Source: Lachnospiraceae bacterium (GTDB taxonomy: Bacteria > Bacillota > Clostridia > Lachnospirales > Lachnospiraceae). From it: DNA of 64,000 nt. Below the pieces are notes generated by a model. It saw nothing but the letters and a program-made list of their open reading frames with translations, was not told the origin of the DNA and did no database searches. Where the stretch lies: contig CAJTIR010000001.1 in assembly GCA_910576385.1 (NCBI GenBank), forward strand, positions 124,001-188,000. The letters are read 5' to 3'. Positions 33,898-43,073 of this stretch are shown here, in pieces (within the stretch, counting starts at the first letter, position 1; the number at the start of each line of letters is the position of its first letter). The translations under genes and the position numbers were made by a program.

Positions 33898-35307
33898 ATG
33901 AGACTTTGGCAGAAAATATTTTTATGTACGTTGATACTGGTGATGCTTGCAGTGAGCATAACCAGTATTTTGCTATTGGATAATAGTTTTTCACTGGCCT
34001 TAGAGCAGAGAAAACAGAGTGTATATAGTGAACATGAATTTTTAGTGACCAGCTTTAAGAGCCTGATGCTGACAGAGCGGCTGCGGGCGAATGCGGTTGT
34101 GCTGGACGAAAAGACCTTGCAGAGATTTATGGCAGATACTTTTGATAAGAGTAAAAGTGGCGTTGCTTTTTTTGATGGAGAAAATGAGCAGATTTATGCC
34201 AATAAGGAGATGTCAATTCCCAAGGAATTGTTAGACAAGGTGAAGATCAGCGGCATTCCCCATATGCAGGTGCGCAACAGCAGGCTTTATACTGCTTCAG
34301 CGGAGAGCCTGGAGGCCAAAAATTATTATGTAATTACAGAAAATGATATTCATGATGTAATGGAAACCCATGAGAACATGTTGTACCAAATCCAGGTAAT
34401 CACAATGTCCTGTGCGCTTGGCATTGCCTTGATTTTGATTGTCGTGGTACAGATGCTTCTCTATCCTTTGAAAAGAGTAAATGAAGGAACCAGGGAGATT
34501 GCACAGGGAAATTACCACAAACGAATTCGAGAGCGTGGGCATGATGAACTGTCAGAACTTGCCCAGAACATGAATATTATGGCAGAGTCTGTGGAGATCA
34601 ATATCATGGCGTTGGAAGATGTGGCGGAGGACCGCAAGCATTTTATTGACAACTTATCCCATGAGATGAAGACGCCGCTGACATCTATTTTGGGATTTTC
34701 TGATCTTTTGCAGATTAAAAAAGAAATTTCTGATGAGAGCCGCATTGAGTATGCAGGTATTATCAAGGAGGAGGCCACCAGAATGCGCACGTTGTCTGGA
34801 AAATTGATGGAACTGATTACAGTGGGAGAAGCCAAATTAGAATGGCAGCAGGAAGATATGAAAAAATTGTTTACAGAAATTGGCACTTCGTTAAAGGTGG
34901 TTGCGGATAGTCATAAGATGCATCTGTCCTGTGAAGCTGAGGAAGGAATGTTATGGGTAGATCGGGAACTGTTTAAGTCTCTGCTTTATAATCTGGTGGA
35001 TAACGCGATAAAAGCCTCAAAGGAAGACGGGAATATAAGGGTGGCTGGACAGTTTGAGAAAGATCAGTTTTGTATTGAGGTAGCAGATGAAGGAGTGGGG
35101 ATTCCCAAAGAAGAAATTGAGAAAATTACGCAAGCTTTCTATATGGTGGATAAGGCGAGGAGCAGGGCAAACGGAGGCGCCGGACTGGGACTTGCACTGT
35201 GTGCAGAAATTGTATCTACCCACCGAGGTAAAATGAAGTTTGAAAGTCAGCTAGGAGAAGGAACGCGTGTTTTGATTCGTATGAAAGGGGGAAAGGTCAG
35301 TGCATAG
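33898..35307 (+). CDS. Sensor histidine kinase
   Basis: A 469-residue membrane kinase. First span about 8-30 (IFLCTLILVMLAVSITSILLL), outside domain about 30-160, second span about 162-185, then HAMP (YPLKRVNEGTREIAQGNYHKR). The dimerisation/phospho-acceptor helix has His in FIDNLSHEMKTPL, and the ATPase domain has N box LLYNLVDNAIKAS, G1 VADEGVGIP, and G2 GGAGLGLAL. AAGGAG precedes the ATG. It pairs with the regulator upstream and overlaps the next gene by eight bases. Confidence 0.94.
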   Translation: MRLWQKIFLCTLILVMLAVSITSILLLDNSFSLALEQRKQSVYSEHEFLVTSFKSLMLTERLRANAVVLDEKTLQRFMADTFDKSKSGVAFFDGENEQIYANKEMSIPKELLDKVKISGIPHMQVRNSRLYTASAESLEAKNYYVITENDIHDVMETHENMLYQIQVITMSCALGIALILIVVVQMLLYPLKRVNEGTREIAQGNYHKRIRERGHDELSELAQNMNIMAESVEINIMALEDVAEDRKHFIDNLSHEMKTPLTSILGFSDLLQIKKEISDESRIEYAGIIKEEATRMRTLSGKLMELITVGEAKLEWQQEDMKKLFTEIGTSLKVVADSHKMHLSCEAEEGMLWVDRELFKSLLYNLVDNAIKASKEDGNIRVAGQFEKDQFCIEVADEGVGIPKEEIEKITQAFYMVDKARSRANGGAGLGLALCAEIVSTHRGKMKFESQLGEGTRVLIRMKGGKVSA

Positions 35308-36340
35308 CTTTAAATCCATATTGCTGACACTTCTGTGTGCGGTGTTGATTTTATGCCTTGGTTATCTGGGTATAGTGGAGACCGGAAGACAGATATTAAA
35401 AGGAGAGAGCCTTCCAGAACAGGCAGAATATGAGAATGTTGGCTCCAATATTTTTTATGGAAAAATTGAGGATGATGTAGAAATTTTCCCCTGGAATTAT
35501 TATGCGAAGTCTGGACAAAATTTGGAAAAGGGCATACCAGAACTTTTGGTGGAAGGAATTGTCGCAGCGCAGTATGGGATGGTGGATTATGTTGCGGAGG
35601 AAGACAGAATTGTTGCAGTAGATGGATATTTTGGACAGTTAATCAGTTATCAGACAGGGGTTGACATTGCAGATGTGATGGAATGGTTTGAGAAAAATGA
35701 CAAGCATATCCTTTATAATATGTCTGTGGCCAGGGAAGCTACTACAGGAGATATCTATTTCTATCAGGAAATTCTGCAATTAGGAGGCAGAAACTATCAA
35801 GTGCAGATTGCATGTGGTGAGATGACGCTGATGAGTTTTAGCTGTATTGCCTATGATTCGATTGACCATAGAGAACAGGAGGCGTGGAAATTAGGGAAGG
35901 AGAAAATGATATCTGTCCTGGAACAGTCTGAACAGTCTCTGGCAGAATATTTTGTTTATATGACAGATTTGTTCTTTGTGCCAGTGTCGACATATGCTAT
36001 TGAAGATAAGTCGACATATGCTATTGAAGATAATACTTATGAAATATATGAAAATCTATATATTCAGGGATTCTACTGGTTGGATACTATGATACAGCAA
36101 GAAGTTGCAGCCGAGGAATTAGCGCAGAACATCAAAGAATGGCGAATGAATTGGGAGGAAAAAACCTGGGGTGATAAGCTAATCAGTGAGGGAGAAGTAG
36201 AAGAGATGCCCAGTTACACCTATCAAGTGGTGGAATTGAAAGATCGAATATTGCTCTTAATGCAAGGGCAGAATACAATTGGGATATTTTATGATCCAAT
36301 TGCTCAGAAATTCTGTGGTTACAATTATTTTTACGAATAA
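35300..36340 (+). CDS. Membrane-anchored exported protein of the two-component operon
   Basis: A 346-residue protein with an N-terminal hydrophobic anchor or signal (FKSILLTLLCAVLILCLGYLGIVE) and a large outside domain rich in Glu and Tyr. It starts with GTG inside the end of the kinase gene, after GGGGGAAAGG, so it is translated with it. It contains a perfect in-frame 24-bp duplication (35987-36034) giving STYAIED twice. I do not recognise the family. The context suggests an accessory sensor or a target of the kinase pathway. Confidence 0.7.
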   Translation: MHSFKSILLTLLCAVLILCLGYLGIVETGRQILKGESLPEQAEYENVGSNIFYGKIEDDVEIFPWNYYAKSGQNLEKGIPELLVEGIVAAQYGMVDYVAEEDRIVAVDGYFGQLISYQTGVDIADVMEWFEKNDKHILYNMSVAREATTGDIYFYQEILQLGGRNYQVQIACGEMTLMSFSCIAYDSIDHREQEAWKLGKEKMISVLEQSEQSLAEYFVYMTDLFFVPVSTYAIEDKSTYAIEDNTYEIYENLYIQGFYWLDTMIQQEVAAEELAQNIKEWRMNWEEKTWGDKLISEGEVEEMPSYTYQVVELKDRILLLMQGQNTIGIFYDPIAQKFCGYNYFYE

Positions 36341-36519
36341 TCAGTGTGATTCTAAATTTTTTAGAAACTCTTTGAAAAAGCAGTTGTGCTATTATCTTCA
36401 TTGAATTATAATAATACCAGATTTCAGTTTTAATATGAAATAAGTAAGTGTGAAATGTTAATTATTTATTAGTTTCATAATTATTTATTAGATACTGAGA
36501 TAAAAAAGGAGAATTCAGG

Positions 36520-37974
36520 ATGAGCGATAAAGAGAGATTTGATGATACAGACTTTCGGGAAGTAATTGAGGGGTTGGAAGCACAGGAAGAATATGAGGAT
36601 GATGGATATGAGGATACTTGTTATATCTGCCGCAGACCAGAGAGCAAGGCGGGGAAGATGATTCGTATTCCCAAGGATATCTGCATCTGCGCAGACTGTA
36701 TGCAGAAAACATTTGACAGTATGAATCATGCTAATTTTCCTTTGGGAGATATGGGGAATTTTGGGAATATGCCCAATATCAGTATGATTAATTTGTCTGA
36801 TCTCCAAAATATGATGCCCAAAACTCAGAAGCTGAAAAAAAAGAAAGCTAAAGAGGAGAAAAAGTCAGAGCCGATCTTGGATATTAAATCCATTCCTGCA
36901 CCACATAAGATTAAAGAAAGTTTAGATGATTATGTGGTAGGACAGGAACATGCCAAAAAAGTTATGTCGGTGGCTGTATATAATCATTATAAGCGGGTAG
37001 CGTGTGATGATGTGGATGGTATAGAGATTGAGAAATCTAATATGTTGATGTTAGGGCCTACTGGAAGCGGTAAAACCTATATGGTCAAAACATTGGCAAA
37101 ATTATTGGATGTGCCGCTTGCCATTGCAGATGCTACTTCCTTGACAGAGGCTGGTTATATCGGAGATGATATTGAGAGCGTGGTTTCTAAGCTTCTGGCA
37201 GCAGCAGACAATGATGTGGAACGCGCAGAACATGGAATTATTTTTATTGATGAGATTGATAAAATTGCTAAGAAAAAGACTACAAACCAACGGGATGTCA
37301 GCGGTGAGAGTGTGCAGCAGGGTATGCTCAAGCTTTTGGAGGGCGCTGAGATTGAGGTTCCAGTGGGAGCCAACAGCAAGAATGCTATGGTTCCTTTGGC
37401 CACTGTCAATACGAAAGATATTTTGTTTATCTGCGGTGGCGCATTTCCAGATTTGGAGGAGATTATTAAGGAACGCTTGAACAAGCAGTCAGCGATGGGA
37501 TTTCATGCCGATTTGAAAGACAAATATGACGGAGAAGAAAATCTTCTGCAAAGAGTTGAGGTGGAGGATGTACGTAAATATGGCATGATTCCTGAATTTT
37601 TGGGACGGCTTCCAGTGATTTTCGCGCTGGATGCATTGACGGAGGATACATTGGTGCGGATTCTCACAGAACCAAAGAGTGCAATTGTCAAGCAGTATAA
37701 GAAATTGTTGTCTATGGATGAAGTGAAGTTGGAATTTGAAGAAAATGCATTGCACGCCATCGCCAGAAAAGCAAAGAAGAAGGATATCGGTGCCCGTGCA
37801 CTGCGTGCTATTATTGAAGAATTTATGTTGGATATTATGTATGAAATTCCCAAAGATGACAATATTGGAACAGTGACGATCACTGAGGACTATATTGAGA
37901 ATAATGGCGGGCCAGTGATTAGTATGCGCGGCTGTCCTGTTTTGGAGGAGAAAGTAGGAGTGGCAGGAGCTTAA
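36520..37974 (+). CDS. clpX: ClpX-type AAA+ unfoldase with N-terminal extension
   Basis: A 484-residue ATP-driven unfoldase that feeds proteins to ClpP. The C4 zinc domain is CYICRRPESKAGKMI...ICICADC (about 33-62), preceded by an acidic ~30-residue tail not usual in ClpX (normal length about 410-430). A long Asn/Met-rich and Lys-rich linker separates it from the AAA+ module: Walker A GPTGSGKT, pore loop LTEAGYIGDD, Walker B IIFIDEIDKIA. There is no clpP or tig next to it, so it may be a second ClpX with a special adaptor preference. AGGAG precedes the ATG. Confidence 0.85.
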   Translation: MSDKERFDDTDFREVIEGLEAQEEYEDDGYEDTCYICRRPESKAGKMIRIPKDICICADCMQKTFDSMNHANFPLGDMGNFGNMPNISMINLSDLQNMMPKTQKLKKKKAKEEKKSEPILDIKSIPAPHKIKESLDDYVVGQEHAKKVMSVAVYNHYKRVACDDVDGIEIEKSNMLMLGPTGSGKTYMVKTLAKLLDVPLAIADATSLTEAGYIGDDIESVVSKLLAAADNDVERAEHGIIFIDEIDKIAKKKTTNQRDVSGESVQQGMLKLLEGAEIEVPVGANSKNAMVPLATVNTKDILFICGGAFPDLEEIIKERLNKQSAMGFHADLKDKYDGEENLLQRVEVEDVRKYGMIPEFLGRLPVIFALDALTEDTLVRILTEPKSAIVKQYKKLLSMDEVKLEFEENALHAIARKAKKKDIGARALRAIIEEFMLDIMYEIPKDDNIGTVTITEDYIENNGGPVISMRGCPVLEEKVGVAGA

Positions 37975-38025
37975 TGTAATGAAGGTTCTGATGACAACAG
38001 GTTAAATAAAATATAATCAATAGTA

Positions 38026-38053
38026 AGAATCTCGCTTAGCGGGATTCTTTTTT
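38026..38053 (+). terminator. Terminator after clpX
   Basis: AGAATCTCG pairs with CGGGATTCT (one G-T), five-base loop, then five T residues. Confidence 0.8.
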
Positions 38054-38239
38054 ATCTTATAGGATTACGGTGTCAATGGGTGCAGCACAACCTAATTCTA
38101 TAGAATAAAAACAATATGCACACTCGCACAAAAAGTCCAGTTCTTTGAAATAAATTTATAGATTTAGACTTTCTAGTTTGATGCGTTCTGAATCATTACG
38201 TTCATATTAAAAATCTGCTATAACCTTAAAAAAGTTTCA

Positions 38240-38268
38240 TTTAGTATATCATATAAGACTGTTATAAT
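38240..38268 (+). promoter_or_regulatory. Possible promoter of the GH127-GH51 unit
   Basis: TTTAGT, 17 bases, then perfect TATAAT. The -35 match is poor. Apart from this and the clpX terminator the ~420-bp gap shows nothing certain; a 28-codon ORF at 38285-38371 has no ribosome site. Confidence 0.4.
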
Positions 38269-38396
38269 TAAAAATACTGAATCAATGGAAATGTTGGAAC
38301 TAACCTTGCACAGTTATGGAGAGGAGGAGATCAGAGCACAGGTAGATGACAGCAGCTTTATGACAGAATGAATGATAGAAAAGAGGAGGAAAACAG

Positions 38397-41300
38397 ATGA
38401 AACGAAGAATCGTAGCGATCGTGTTAAGTATGGCTATGGCAATTACTATGCTGCCGGCTACTTCACTGAGGGCAGAGCAAAGCGTTTCCACTAAGGCAAT
38501 GGAGCGGATTGTCTCCCCAATTGATGGGCAACCCAAGGATAATCTGGGACGGAGTGCAACAGCGACAGCAGGTTATACCAATACTTTTGGGATCTCTCCA
38601 GAGAAGATCAATGATGGAACATTAGCTACTGCTGATTCTAGTACAAGCTGGAATAGCTGGGGGGCGGCAGAGAATCAATATCCAATGGACGTCACGCTTA
38701 CCTGGACAGAGACTCAGAACCTGGCCTCTATGCGCGTGATGTGGTGGGCTGACGGCGGAGGCGTAACTTTCCCGTCAAGCGCCAAGGTACAATACCTGGA
38801 TGGAGAAGAATGGAAAGATATCTCTGATGTGGGAATTGAGCATGGAGGTTATAACGGAGCAGACGGTGTTTGGAATATCGTTAATTTTGATAAAACTATA
38901 AGCACGAAAAGTCTGCGTATGCTGGTAGGCAAGGGCGGCGGACATGTCGGTATCAGTGAGTGGGAGGTATACGACGATGCGCTCCCAGAATATATCAGCA
39001 GCGCCAGCATTGCCGGCAAAGGCAAACTTGCGGTAGGAGCGACAGGAAAGTTTACTGGAAATGTTACACCAAGTAAATTATCTGAAGGTACAACATATGA
39101 ATGGTCTGTCACAGAGGGAGCAGATAAAATTGAGATTCAGGGAGCAGCAAATACACGGGAAGTATCTATAAAAGCTTTAGCGGAAGGAAATGCAAAACTT
39201 CACCTTAAGGCTACCAGGGACGGAGTTTCTCAGGAGACAGATCTTGCTCTCAGGATTTTAAATGAGGAAATTACCAGTATCGATCCTTATAATACTTCCA
39301 CGGCAGTAGGGGTTGCCCCGATTCTTCCAGATTCGGTAGTGGCAAATGGCGTGGAATTTGATGAACCCACACCTTCTTATATAAGTAAAAATAATAATTA
39401 TGATTATGGAGAGACGTTTAACTCCAAACTGCTTCCAGTAAAATGGGATGCTGTAAATGCATCAGATTATGCCGCTGACAAGGCTGGTAAGAGTTTTACT
39501 GTAAATGGAACTGTTACATATGACGGAAAAACGTATACAGCAACTGCTAATATATCAGTAAAAGCTCCTGTGACAGCAGCAGAATCTAACAGCAGCGTTA
39601 CTTTTGAAAATGTACAGTTGGAGGATGAGTTCTGGATGCCCAAGCAGGAAACCAATGCTATGACATCCTTGAATAAAGCGATTTTGGAGATTGCTAAGGA
39701 TTCTGGAGGAGAACCAAACTTTGACAATGCCATCAAGAAATTAAATAACGAAGAATACAATGCTTTCCAGGGATATGTATTCCAGGATTCAGATATTTAT
39801 AAGAGTATTGAGGCAATTTCCTATACGCTTTCTGCCACCAAGAATGACACCAGTGCAGAAGTGAAGGCACAGAGGGAAATTCTGGAGGATAAGCTAGAGA
39901 GCTGGATTCAGAAGATTGAGAAGGTACAGTATGCAGATGGTTATATTGATACATTCTTTACCTTGAGAAGTGAAATTGCAGGTGGCGGCGGTCATCCAGG
40001 TACCCATCGGTGGGTAAACCTTGCCAATCATGAAATGTATAATGCGGGTCATTTCCTGGAAGGTGTAGTGGCTTATACCCGTTATCGTGAAGGAATAAAC
40101 AATCCAGATTACCGGCTCTATGTGGCAGGCAAGCGTTTTGCAGATCATATTGTTACTATGTTTGGACCGAACGGAAAACGTCATGAAGTTCCTGGACATG
40201 AGGAGATAGAGCTTGCCTTGGTTAAATTTGGAAAGCTTGCTGAGGAATATGAAGGAGAAGGAGCAGGGAAATCTTATTATGATACCGCTAAGTTATTGAT
40301 TGACAGGCGTGGAGAGGATTCAAGTTTGCGTGACAGCGGTTATAATGGCGATACCTATTCTCAGGACAGAACACCATTTAAAAATGAGACCAATGCAGTT
40401 GGCCATGCAGTGCGTGCAAATTATTTCTATGCAGGCGTAACAGATATTGCAACTCTGCTGCCGGAGAGCGATCCAGATAAAGTGGCATACATTAATAGTC
40501 TGGGGGCTATTTGGGACTCTGTTACTGAGAGAAAGACTTATATTACAGGCGGAATTGGAGCAACCACAAAGGACAGTGATGCAGAAGGATTTGGCGCAGA
40601 TTATGATCTGCCTCCGAATCAGTCTTATTGTGAGATCTGTGCAGCAATCGCCGCAGCTAACTGGAATCAGAGAATGAATCTGCTGCATGAGGATGGAAAG
40701 TATGCAGATATGGTGGAGAAAAATCTCTACAATTCGATTCTGGTAGGAGAGAACTTAGATGGAAATCGTTTCTTTTACAGCACTCTGCTGGAAGTAAACG
40801 GCGGAAATTCACGTTCTGAGTGGTTTGGATGTGCATGTTGTCCGCCTAACCTGATGCGGACAATTGCATCTTTGAGCGGTTATATGTATACCGTACATAA
40901 GAATGATGTCTTTGTAAATATGTTTGTCGGCAGTAATGGTTCTGTCAATGTTGGTGGAACACAAGTTGGCTTAAAACAGGAGACAAAATATCCTTGGGAT
41001 GGGGCGGTAGCTTTGACTGTTAGTCTCAAGGAAGCTAAGAAATTTGCCTTAAAAGTTCGCATTCCAGGATGGGTAAATGAGCAGAAGAACAAAAATGTTA
41101 CCATTAAAGTAAATGGAAACGCAGTTACGTTCCAAACGGAAAAAGGATATGCTGTGATTGACCGTACATGGGCCAACGGTGATGTAGTGTCCATTGACAT
41201 TCCAATGGAAATCAGAATGACAGAGTCTCATGAGAAAGTAACAGCTACTCAGGGAAAGATTGCATTGCAGAGAGGACCAATTGTCTACTGTATGGAAAAA

Positions 41301-42950
41301 GCAGGCAATGCACAGCTCAACACAACAATTGAGAATTTTGATCCTCTGAATTTTGTAATCCCTAGAGATGCAAAATTGACAGCAACCTATAAGGAGAATT
41401 TACTGAAAGGTGTTGTAGAAATTACCGGTGATGTAAAATATGCTACTGGCAGAGGAAATGAAATGATTGATGCGAAACTGCAGGCAGTTCCATATTATGC
41501 ATGGAACAACCGTGGTGATGATGCGGAATATACTGCAGGTCTGGAAGAACCAAAGAATAATTCTTCTAGGATGCTGATCTGGACAATGGCAGACTCGCCA
41601 AATAGTGGCAAGAAGCCGGGGCTTTGCGATTATGCCACTCCTTCTGTAAATTATGTTGGATGGGGCATGGGAGCAGAAAATTTTGCAGATAGTGATGAGA
41701 GCACTTTCTGGAATGGCCATAATGATCCAGACCTTCAGACCAAAGATCAGTGGATGATGTATGATTTTGGCGAGCGCAAGGCAGAACTTACAGAATCTTC
41801 GATTCTTTTCCATGATGACGGCGGCGGTGTTGTCACCCCAACAGGCGTTAAGTTTGAATATATGACAGACGCCGGTACATGGGCAGAAGTAAAACCAGTG
41901 GGTGACTGGACTTATAACAAAGAGGAATACAACACTTATAAATTTGAGAAAATTGTCACTTCTAAGATCCGTGTCACCATGAACCACGCTGTGGTAGGCG
42001 GACAGAAAGTGGCGGTAGCTGTTGTTGAGTGGAAACTGGAAGGTAAGTTAGCCGCTACTACTGATGATAAGAAAGAGTTATCAGATCTTGTGAAAGATTA
42101 TGAGGACAAAGGCCTGAAAGAGAGCGATTATACCGCAGAGAGCTGGAAAGTCTATAAAGAAGCGCTTGAAAATGCTAAGAAGGTGCTCCAGAAAGCGGAC
42201 GCTGATTTAGTGACAGAAGTGTTGACTGCCCGTGATGCATTGGTGGATGCTATGAATAATCTGGTCAAGAAAACACCAGAGCCGCCAGTGCAGAGTGTTG
42301 ATAAGACAAATCTGAAAGCAACTATAAATACTGCAAAGAAGAAATATAAGAAAGCAGATTATACTGCTGCAAGCTGGAAGACCTATGACAAGGCTTTGAA
42401 AGCGGCACAAAAAGTCTTAGACAACAAGAATGCAACTCAGGCACAGGTAAATAAGGCTAATACGGATCTCAAGAACGCGATTAAAAAGCTTGTGAAGTTG
42501 AAAGTGATCTCTACAAAGAATGTAACTTTGGGTGTGGGAGAGAAATATTCTGTAAAAACTAAGAATTGTACTTACGTCACTTCCACCAGTAAGGTGGCAG
42601 CAGTGAGCAAGAAGGGTCTGGTGACACCTAAGAAAACTGGCAAAGCTACCATAAAAGCAATCAACAAGAACGGCAAAGTAAAAGTATTTAAACTTACGAT
42701 CAAGAAAGCGCCGAAAAAAATTACTAAGGTAACGCCAACCAAGAAGACTTTGAAGAAGGGTAAGACATGTAAATTGAAAGTAACCTTGCCTAAGGGCACA
42801 GCCAGCAAGCTTACCTTTACCTCTTCTAATAAGAAGATAGCTACCGTAAGCTCAAAGGGTGTTGTAAAAGCGAAAAAGAAAGGTAAGGCAGTGATTACTG
42901 TAAAAACCTTTAACAAGAAAACCAAAAAGGTTAAGATTACTGTAAAATAA
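38397..42950 (+). CDS. Secreted GH127 beta-L-arabinofuranosidase, multidomain
   Basis: A 1517-residue exported enzyme. Signal peptide to about residue 28. Discoidin-like domain about 45-195. Ig-like domains to about 395. GH127 (DUF1680) catalytic domain about 398-1040 with Zn/catalytic residues E746, C748, C814 and C815 (SYCEIC and GCACCPPN, matching the Glu-Cys-Cys-Cys site of HypBA1). A second discoidin-like domain about 1080-1220 (DYATPSVNYVGWGMG). Two FIVAR segments and C-terminal Lys-rich Big-type repeats. Known GH127 enzymes release beta-linked L-arabinose from hydroxyproline-linked oligosaccharides of extensin-type plant proteins. There is no sortase motif. GAGGA precedes the ATG. It is followed by the GH51 gene after 123 bases. 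Confidence 0.9.
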   Translation: MKRRIVAIVLSMAMAITMLPATSLRAEQSVSTKAMERIVSPIDGQPKDNLGRSATATAGYTNTFGISPEKINDGTLATADSSTSWNSWGAAENQYPMDVTLTWTETQNLASMRVMWWADGGGVTFPSSAKVQYLDGEEWKDISDVGIEHGGYNGADGVWNIVNFDKTISTKSLRMLVGKGGGHVGISEWEVYDDALPEYISSASIAGKGKLAVGATGKFTGNVTPSKLSEGTTYEWSVTEGADKIEIQGAANTREVSIKALAEGNAKLHLKATRDGVSQETDLALRILNEEITSIDPYNTSTAVGVAPILPDSVVANGVEFDEPTPSYISKNNNYDYGETFNSKLLPVKWDAVNASDYAADKAGKSFTVNGTVTYDGKTYTATANISVKAPVTAAESNSSVTFENVQLEDEFWMPKQETNAMTSLNKAILEIAKDSGGEPNFDNAIKKLNNEEYNAFQGYVFQDSDIYKSIEAISYTLSATKNDTSAEVKAQREILEDKLESWIQKIEKVQYADGYIDTFFTLRSEIAGGGGHPGTHRWVNLANHEMYNAGHFLEGVVAYTRYREGINNPDYRLYVAGKRFADHIVTMFGPNGKRHEVPGHEEIELALVKFGKLAEEYEGEGAGKSYYDTAKLLIDRRGEDSSLRDSGYNGDTYSQDRTPFKNETNAVGHAVRANYFYAGVTDIATLLPESDPDKVAYINSLGAIWDSVTERKTYITGGIGATTKDSDAEGFGADYDLPPNQSYCEICAAIAAANWNQRMNLLHEDGKYADMVEKNLYNSILVGENLDGNRFFYSTLLEVNGGNSRSEWFGCACCPPNLMRTIASLSGYMYTVHKNDVFVNMFVGSNGSVNVGGTQVGLKQETKYPWDGAVALTVSLKEAKKFALKVRIPGWVNEQKNKNVTIKVNGNAVTFQTEKGYAVIDRTWANGDVVSIDIPMEIRMTESHEKVTATQGKIALQRGPIVYCMEKAGNAQLNTTIENFDPLNFVIPRDAKLTATYKENLLKGVVEITGDVKYATGRGNEMIDAKLQAVPYYAWNNRGDDAEYTAGLEEPKNNSSRMLIWTMADSPNSGKKPGLCDYATPSVNYVGWGMGAENFADSDESTFWNGHNDPDLQTKDQWMMYDFGERKAELTESSILFHDDGGGVVTPTGVKFEYMTDAGTWAEVKPVGDWTYNKEEYNTYKFEKIVTSKIRVTMNHAVVGGQKVAVAVVEWKLEGKLAATTDDKKELSDLVKDYEDKGLKESDYTAESWKVYKEALENAKKVLQKADADLVTEVLTARDALVDAMNNLVKKTPEPPVQSVDKTNLKATINTAKKKYKKADYTAASWKTYDKALKAAQKVLDNKNATQAQVNKANTDLKNAIKKLVKLKVISTKNVTLGVGEKYSVKTKNCTYVTSTSKVAAVSKKGLVTPKKTGKATIKAINKNGKVKVFKLTIKKAPKKITKVTPTKKTLKKGKTCKLKVTLPKGTASKLTFTSSNKKIATVSSKGVVKAKKKGKAVITVKTFNKKTKKVKITVK

Positions 42951-43014
42951 TAACAGAGATGCTGTGCGTAAAAAACGTATGATTATTATGTTATAGATTA
43001 CAGAACAAATATGG

Positions 43015-43041
43015 CAGGGACGGAAATGATTTCCGTCCCTG
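43015..43041 (+). terminator. Perfect intercistronic hairpin between GH127 and GH51
   Basis: A 12-bp perfect stem CAGGGACGGAAA/TTTCCGTCCCTG with a three-base loop, followed by only a weak AT run, 32 bases before the next start codon. It could be a partial terminator or an RNA-stabilising hairpin that sets the ratio of the two enzymes. Confidence 0.55.
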
Positions 43042-43073
43042 TTATGCAAATTTTCTGGAAAGGAGAAAGGAAT

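Noticed and set aside
38285-38371. 28-codon ORF before the GH127 gene
   Set aside because: It has no ribosome site, starts close to the predicted transcription start, and has no recognisable motif.
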